Of a stretch of 26,516 nt of DNA, positions 22,476 through 26,516 are shown one piece after another. Location: contig FR892679.1 of assembly GCA_000433535.1 (NCBI GenBank), positions 161,445 through 187,960 of the forward strand, written 5' to 3'. The first letter of the stretch is position 1. Each line of letters starts with the position of its first letter. The notes under the pieces were generated by a model that was not told the origin of the DNA, did not search any database, and was given only the letters and a program-made list of their open reading frames with translations. The DNA is from Dorea sp. CAG:317. GTDB taxonomy: Bacteria > Bacillota > Clostridia > Lachnospirales > Lachnospiraceae. The position numbers were made by a program, and so were the translations under genes.

Positions 22476-23265
22476 AATTTCTAAAGGTCAACAGCTTTAT
22501 CTGAAAAGCCATCGAAAACACAAACGCATCGTACGAATTTCCCGTATTCTGATTTTGTTCAGTTTTCTCTTTCTCTGGGAATTTACTGCAAATACAGGAC
22601 TGATCGACTCCTTCATTTTCAGCAGTCCGTCCAAAATTGCACTGTGCTTCTGTCACATGGCATCCGACCAGAGTATTTTCAGCCATATTGGTATTACACT
22701 CTATGAGACAATTATAAGCTTCCTTCTCGTCACTCTTTTTAGTGTTCTGACGGCTGTTATTCTCTGGTTCAGCATCAAGCTGTCGGAAATTCTGGACCCT
22801 TATCTGGTCGTTTTAAACAGCTTGCCAAAATCGGCATTGGCTCCGCTTCTTATTGTATGGCTGGGCGCCGATAAAACTACCATCATTGTAGCCGGTATGT
22901 CCGTCGCGATCTTCGGAAGTATCCTGAACCTTTACACGAATTTTACTACCGTAGACCCCGGCAAGATCAAATTGATCTATACGATGAGAGGCAGCCGGTT
23001 TCAGGCGCTTACAAAGGTTGTACTCCCAAGCTCTCTGCCTGCTATTATAAGCAATATGAAGGTAAATATAGGACTTTGTCTTGTAGGAGTTATCATCGGT
23101 GAATTTTTAGCCGCGAAAAACGGGCTTGGGTATCTGATCATCTATTCCTCACAGGTCTTTAAAATGGATTGGTTATTAATGTCCATTGTTCTTCTCTGTA
23201 TTATGGCAATGGGATTATATGCTGTGATCAATGTACTGGAAAAATGGTGCGAGAAAAGATTTTAA
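22468..23265 (+). CDS. ABC transporter permease, NitT/TauT (BPD_transp_1) type
   Basis: A 265-residue inner-membrane protein with about six spans. The cytoplasmic EAA-like loop that docks on the ATPase is in the region MRGSRFQALTKVVLPSSLPAIISNMKV, with the expected Gly and the LP pair (VLPSSLP). NSLPKSALAPLLIVWLG is a typical NitT/TauT permease block, and GLGYLIIYSSQVFKMDWLL the final one. An AAGGAG site lies 10 bases before the ATG, inside the ATPase gene, with which it overlaps by 8 bases, so the two are translationally coupled. No substrate-binding protein gene follows: the next feature is a tRNA. I cannot name the substrate. Confidence 0.9.
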   Translation: MNEISKGQQLYLKSHRKHKRIVRISRILILFSFLFLWEFTANTGLIDSFIFSSPSKIALCFCHMASDQSIFSHIGITLYETIISFLLVTLFSVLTAVILWFSIKLSEILDPYLVVLNSLPKSALAPLLIVWLGADKTTIIVAGMSVAIFGSILNLYTNFTTVDPGKIKLIYTMRGSRFQALTKVVLPSSLPAIISNMKVNIGLCLVGVIIGEFLAAKNGLGYLIIYSSQVFKMDWLLMSIVLLCIMAMGLYAVINVLEKWCEKRF

Positions 23266-23381
23266 ATGCTCTGCGCAAGTTGTATAACACAGAGACGGGA
23301 GATGCATCCGCACCTCCTGACTACATAGCACATGTTCAAAGGATCTATGAATTTCAATATTAATTTCTCAGGAAAAAATGC

Positions 23382-23409
23382 TTGCAAATCTTTTGAAATG
23401 CGATATAAT
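23382..23409 (+). promoter_or_regulatory. Promoter of tRNA-Thr
   Basis: TTGCAA (23382-23387), a 16-base spacer and TATAAT (23404-23409) lie 37 bases before the tRNA. The stretch 23266-23381 after the ABC permease shows no clear terminator. Confidence 0.65.
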
Positions 23410-23446
23410 ATTAGTTGTGACTGACATAACGTTAGTTTCTATATCT

Positions 23447-23519
23447 GCTGGAATAGCTCAGTCGGTAGAGCACTTCACTCGTAATGAAGGGGTCGTCGGT
23501 TCAAGTCCGATTTCCAGCT
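23447..23519 (+). tRNA. tRNA-Thr (anticodon CGT)
   Basis: A 73-base cloverleaf. The acceptor arm GCTGGAA pairs with TTCCAGC, with T as the discriminator. The D arm contains AGCTCAGTCGGTAGAGC. The anticodon stem CTTCA/TGAAG encloses loop CTCGTAA with anticodon CGT, reading ACG threonine codons. The T arm is GTCGG-TTCAAGT-CCGAT, one G-T pair. The 3' CCA is not encoded. Confidence 0.95.
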
Positions 23520-23537
23520 TTTCAAAAAACAGCGTAA

Positions 23538-23573
23538 AAAAGGGACTTCCCAGTATTTGGGATAGTCCCTTTT
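23538..23573 (+). terminator. Terminator after tRNA-Thr
   Basis: AAAAGGGACT (23538-23547) pairs with AGTCCCTTTT (23564-23573), and TCCCA/TGGGA extends the stem inside with one bulged T. The right arm ends in a T run, so it stops tRNA transcription. Confidence 0.85.
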
Positions 23574-23594
23574 CTTGTCACAGATATTTTTATA

Positions 23595-23616
23595 TTAGGC
23601 TAACTTTAGGCTAACT
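23595..23616. repeat. Tandem pair of an 11-bp unit
   Basis: TTAGGCTAACT is repeated directly with no spacer, between the tRNA terminator and the mscS stop. Its role is not known. Confidence 0.6.
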
Positions 23617-23624
23617 TTTTCGTT

Positions 23625-24515
23625 TTATGATTTCTGACTTTCTGCCATATGAACCATCAACTGCTGATATGGAATCGAGATGTGATGTTCATCCAGCTGC
23701 TCTTTGATTTCTTCTAATATACGCCATTTAGCCGACCAGAAATCTTCATTCTTTGTCCAAGCACGCGCTCCCAATACAACGGAGCTTTCACCAAGCGCAT
23801 CCACAAACACATTGATATCTTCATCCTGCAAAACAGCCTCATCATTTTTCAGAATCGTTTCAATCACTGCTTTTGCCTCTTTAATACTTGCTTCATAAGC
23901 GATATCTACCTTCAGATCCAGACGTCTCTCATCCTTTGCAGTTGCATTTGTCAAACTGTTATTCGTAAGTATTCCGTTTGGAATTACAATAGTCTTATTG
24001 TCGATGGTGCTTAATTTTGTATAGAAAATCTGAATCTCTTTCACTGTTCCCTCGTTTTTGTTTGTATCCTCTATAATATAATCTCCCACTTCAAAAGGCT
24101 TCAAAAGCAGGATCAGCACACCTCCGGCAAAGTTCGACAGACTTCCCTGTAATGCAAGACCGATTGCCACACCTCCGGATGCGATCAATGCCGCCACAGA
24201 AGCTGCATCTACCCCGAATTTCGTCGCAATGGAGAATAGCAGGATAAAGTACAGAACTACTTTAAGAACGGAATCTACAAACTGCCGCACTCCTACATCC
24301 GCATTGGAACGTTCCATCGAATGTCTTACAATCTTTCTGATCCATTTAATAACAGCTCTTCCTACTAAGAAAAATAAAATTGCAAATAATACTTTAACTC
24401 CAAACCCAATGATATTAGGTATATTTTCCTGTAAATAAGCAGTAAATTGATTCATTTCTTCTACTGCATTTTTCGTTGTCTCCACCACTTCTTCTGCTGC
24501 TGTTGTTTCATTCAT
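23625..24515 (-). CDS. mscS: Small-conductance mechanosensitive channel (MscS family)
   Basis: A 296-residue membrane channel that opens under membrane tension to release solutes after an osmotic drop. About three membrane spans are seen. The pore helix is the Gly/Ala-rich SVAALIASGGVAIGLALQG, followed by SLSNFAGGVLILLLKPFEVG, the strongest MscS signature. The beta domain contains TKLSTIDNKTIVIPNGILTN, and an alpha-beta C-terminal domain follows. It starts directly after the pgeF stop (TAG then ATG), with AGGAG inside the end of pgeF, so translation is coupled. It is the last gene of the lepB-rnhB-yraN-pgeF-mscS run. An acidic N-terminal stretch of about 25 residues precedes the first span. 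Confidence 0.95.
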   Translation of the reverse strand: MNETTAAEEVVETTKNAVEEMNQFTAYLQENIPNIIGFGVKVLFAILFFLVGRAVIKWIRKIVRHSMERSNADVGVRQFVDSVLKVVLYFILLFSIATKFGVDAASVAALIASGGVAIGLALQGSLSNFAGGVLILLLKPFEVGDYIIEDTNKNEGTVKEIQIFYTKLSTIDNKTIVIPNGILTNNSLTNATAKDERRLDLKVDIAYEASIKEAKAVIETILKNDEAVLQDEDINVFVDALGESSVVLGARAWTKNEDFWSAKWRILEEIKEQLDEHHISIPYQQLMVHMAESQKS

Positions 24516-25364
24516 CTAGTTGTTCTCCTCTCTTTTTATCGCTAAGAGCGCACTTAGGTTTCCTCTCTTTACGCCTGTACTCCGGTGAGAAAATAAGATT
24601 TCCGGATTACAATGGGTACATAAATTTGTCACTGCAATATTCTGAGCCTCAACACCTGCTTCTGTTAAAACAATCTGATTTGCTCTCCAAAGATTCAGTT
24701 GATATTTACCGTTTTCTTTTTCATAAAATAGTTGCGGCCAGACAAACTCTGAAAAATTCTTCCGAAATTCCTCAATCACATCACCGCTTACTTCATAACA
24801 GTCCTGACAAATGGAAGGACCGATCGCAGCAAATACGTCTTCTGGTTTTGTACCATAAGCCTCTTTCATTCTCTCCAATGTAACCTGACCCATTCTTTTT
24901 ACTGTCCCGCGCCAGCCCGAATGGCTCAGTCCGATTGCCCTGTGAACAGGGTCCACAAAATATAACGGCACACAATCAGCATAGAATGTCACCAGACAGA
25001 TTCCCGGCACATCCGTCACCATTCCATCCGTCTCCATGAACCGCTTTCCTCTGTCTTCTTCTCTTACGACTGCAACATTGGTCGTATGTGTTTGATGCGT
25101 ATAAGTAAAATCTTCGACTCTCACACCTAACGCACGGGCAAGCCTTCTCTGATTTTCTTCAATCGCTTTCGGATCGTCGCCTCTGGTGGTGCTGATATTC
25201 ATTGTCGAACAATATCCTTCGCTTACACCGCCCATTCTCGTCGTGAAGCCATGCGTCACGAATTCTGTCTTTTCCAACAGGGGATACGTAAGAAGTGGAA
25301 CTCCTTCCATGATCTTTTCTTCAAAAACCGTCTCTTTATTTTTGTATTTTAATCCAAATCCCAT
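24516..25364 (-). CDS. pgeF: Peptidoglycan editing factor PgeF (YfiH/laccase-domain family)
   Basis: A 282-residue cytoplasmic protein of the Cu-oxidase_4 family, formerly called polyphenol oxidase or laccase. E. coli PgeF (YfiH) is known to remove wrong residues (L-Ser) from UDP-MurNAc peptide precursors. The zinc-site motifs are present: FVTHGFTTRMGGVSEG, FTYTHQTHTTNV, FYADCVPLYF (Cys) and IGLSHSGWRGTVKRM (His). The CQDCYEVSGDV and CTHCNPEILFSHR segments are also typical. AAGGAGATATT, overlapping the yraN stop, is the ribosome binding site. It is 9 bases after yraN and abuts mscS. Confidence 0.94.
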   Translation of the reverse strand: MGFGLKYKNKETVFEEKIMEGVPLLTYPLLEKTEFVTHGFTTRMGGVSEGYCSTMNISTTRGDDPKAIEENQRRLARALGVRVEDFTYTHQTHTTNVAVVREEDRGKRFMETDGMVTDVPGICLVTFYADCVPLYFVDPVHRAIGLSHSGWRGTVKRMGQVTLERMKEAYGTKPEDVFAAIGPSICQDCYEVSGDVIEEFRKNFSEFVWPQLFYEKENGKYQLNLWRANQIVLTEAGVEAQNIAVTNLCTHCNPEILFSHRSTGVKRGNLSALLAIKREENN

Positions 25365-25373
25365 AATATCTCC

Positions 25374-25739
25374 TTATGCTCCGGCATAATCAAATGCATT
25401 TTTTATAACCTGAAGCTTGCCATTTAATATTGTCACCACATCAAATCTGCAAGGCAGTTCCATAGTTCCTTTCTTCGTCAGATAATAAAGCGCACATTTA
25501 GAGATAACACGCTGTTTTCTTTTATCGACAGCTTCCGACGGATAACCCTTTCCTGTCCCCGCACGGTATTTCACCTCACAGAACACCAGATACTCTCCGT
25601 CCCGCGCAATAATATCTATCTCTCCCATACGACAGCGAAAATTATATTCTAAAATCTCATATCCTATGCTTTCCAAATACGCACCGGCTTTTTGCTCCCA
25701 ATATGCGCCTTTTTCTCTCTGATTTTCTTTCAACCACAT
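25374..25739 (-). CDS. yraN: YraN family (UPF0102) nuclease-like protein
   Basis: A 121-residue protein with the YraN pattern: KGAYWEQKAGAYLESIGYEILEYNFRCRMGEIDIIARDGEYLVFCEVKYR. The Glu, Asp and Glu-Val-Lys residues form a PD-(D/E)XK-like nuclease core (GEIDII, then FCEVKYR). The biological role is unknown; the family commonly sits next to rnhB, as here. The ribosome binding site is weak (GGAAAG about 7 bases upstream). It lies 50 bases after rnhB. Confidence 0.93.
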   Translation of the reverse strand: MWLKENQREKGAYWEQKAGAYLESIGYEILEYNFRCRMGEIDIIARDGEYLVFCEVKYRAGTGKGYPSEAVDKRKQRVISKCALYYLTKKGTMELPCRFDVVTILNGKLQVIKNAFDYAGA

Positions 25740-25783
25740 ACCTGCTTTCCAGTATCATAACAGACGACTATTTCTTTTGCACA

Positions 25784-25799
25784 TGTTTCCTAGGAAACA
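25784..25799. promoter_or_regulatory. Perfect 16-bp palindrome across the rnhB stop codon
   Basis: TGTTTCCTAGGAAACA is self-complementary and contains the TAG stop of rnhB. With no loop it is more likely a protein site or chance than a terminator, and no T-tract follows. Confidence 0.35.
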
Positions 25800-26464
25800 A
25801 AATTCTTAATAAAAGAGGCACGGTGGATCGGCGTAGGTCCAAGTTCTTTTAGTGCCGCAATATGCGCCTTTGTGCCATACCCTTTATTACTTGCCAGATC
25901 ATATCCCGGAAGAACCTTATCATATTCAACCATCATCCGGTCTCTTGTCACCTTAGCTACAATACTTGCCGCCGCAATAGACACACTCTTTGCATCGCCC
26001 TTGACGATCGGCACCTGACGGATAGAAACCTCCGGTATCGTTACAGCATCATTAAGAAGCACCTCCGGCTTAGTTCCAAGCTTTTTCTCCACTTCCTTAA
26101 TTGCCGCACGCATTGCTTCATAGGTAGCCTGGAGGATATTGATCTCATCAATTCTTGCAGGACTTGCCATTCCGATACCGACAGCTAATGCCTTTTCCAT
26201 AATTTCATCATACAGAAGTTCTCTCTTTTTCTCGGATAACTTCTTGGAATCATTCAAATACAAAATCTGTGCATCTGCCGGAAGAACGACTGCCCCTGCC
26301 ACAACAGGACCGGCAAGCGGTCCTCTGCCCACTTCATCAATCCCGCATATATATTTGCAGGAAGCGTATTCCTTTTCATAGAGACGCATCGTCTCCAGTC
26401 TTTCCAACTCTTTTTGCAATTTTTCCTGCTGTTTTCTAAGTCTTTCTTCTTCACGCTTATTCAT
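25790..26464 (-). CDS. rnhB: Ribonuclease HII
   Basis: A 224-residue enzyme that cleaves RNA in RNA-DNA hybrids and at single ribonucleotides in DNA. Asp43 and Glu44 in YICGIDEVGRGPLAGPVVAGA start the catalytic DEDD set; VLLNDAVTIPEV supplies the next Asp (in place of the more usual LLVDG, as the order is L-N-D), and IAAASIVAKVTRDRMM and YDLASNKGYGTKAHI are strong family blocks. A charged, coiled-coil-like N-terminal extension (about 1-26, rich in Glu, Lys and Arg) precedes the core, so a shorter start at Met26 is possible. The ATG at 26464 overlaps the end of the upstream gene by 8 bases, with GGGAG about 10 bases upstream. Confidence 0.95.
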   Translation of the reverse strand: MNKREEERLRKQQEKLQKELERLETMRLYEKEYASCKYICGIDEVGRGPLAGPVVAGAVVLPADAQILYLNDSKKLSEKKRELLYDEIMEKALAVGIGMASPARIDEINILQATYEAMRAAIKEVEKKLGTKPEVLLNDAVTIPEVSIRQVPIVKGDAKSVSIAAASIVAKVTRDRMMVEYDKVLPGYDLASNKGYGTKAHIAALKELGPTPIHRASFIKNFVS

Positions 26465-26516
26465 GCCTGATAACTCCCATTTTGTCGAAAGGATAAATGC
26501 GTACCCATGCTCTTCC
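26457..26516 (-). CDS. lepB: C-terminal tail of an upstream gene, probably signal peptidase I (partial)
   Basis: Only 19 codons are in the window, reading GRAWVRIYPFDKMGVIRHE then TAA. The pattern G-[KR]-x-W-x-R-I-Y-P-F-x-K-x-G fits the C-terminus of type I signal peptidases, where GKxxxRIWPxxxxG is common. The stop overlaps the rnhB start (ATGAATAA). A lepB-(ylqF)-rnhB-yraN order is known in clostridia, which supports the call. A second in-frame reading upstream of rnhB is open to the edge too, but it lacks this match. Confidence 0.55.
   Translation of the reverse strand, partial: GRAWVRIYPFDKMGVIRHE

Noticed and set aside
23169..23363. Extra plus-frame at the end of the ABC permease gene
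   Set aside because: The permease ends normally for its family; the alternative frame shows no start signal or known domain.
23378..23614. Plus-strand open frame of 78 codons covering tRNA-Thr
   Set aside because: It runs through the cloverleaf and the terminator, has no ribosome binding site and matches no family.
23447..23624. tRNA-Thr as an occupied integration site
   Set aside because: No integrase, phage or conjugation gene and no repeated tRNA end within the window.

Overview
The window reads as low-to-mid GC Firmicutes chromosome, most likely a gut Clostridia of the Lachnospiraceae type. The reasons are strong AGGAGG-type ribosome binding sites, a biotin-dependent sodium-pump decarboxylase cluster with a lipoprotein gamma subunit, a QueH-type epoxyqueuosine reductase and the order lepB-rnhB-yraN-pgeF. 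The family assignment is inference; no rRNA or species marker is present. Nothing looks like a prophage, insertion sequence or CRISPR array.

Layout. Positions 1-4462 (minus) hold a decarboxylase/carboxyltransferase cluster transcribed as carboxyltransferase, gamma lipoprotein, biotin carrier, OadB, OadA (cut by the window edge). A 314-base divergent intergenic region with palindromes separates it from a plus-strand pair at 4777-8028: a POT-family peptide transporter and an aminopeptidase P, a peptide uptake and proline-peptide cleavage unit. A G+C-rich three-arm terminator lies between this pair and the convergent gene at 8108-10096.

That gene is the most unusual in the window: a complete 2-isopropylmalate synthase (LeuA) followed in the same frame by a complete AraC-type DNA-binding domain. 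A sodium:solute symporter follows at 10263-11795, with a perfect hairpin in its leader. Positions 11996-18229 (minus) are a co-directional run: polyphosphate kinase, topoisomerase III, a stand-alone hexapeptide-repeat protein, a beta-hydroxyacid dehydrogenase and methylglyoxal synthase, closed by a terminator. Then come argH-asd (minus, 18395-20872) with a long inverted repeat around the promoter, and queH (minus) with a direct repeat inside its promoter.

Positions 21708-23265 (plus) encode a NitT/TauT-type ABC ATPase and permease without a binding protein, followed by tRNA-Thr(CGT) and a strong terminator. The right end (minus) is lepB (tail only), rnhB, yraN, pgeF and mscS, tightly packed.

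The main biological themes are sodium-coupled carboxylate metabolism, peptide scavenging, and amino-acid biosynthesis (Leu, Arg, Asp family) with one biosynthetic enzyme that carries its own DNA-binding domain. Several palindromes at promoters mark candidate operators whose regulators are not in the window, except possibly the LeuA-AraC protein acting on itself.
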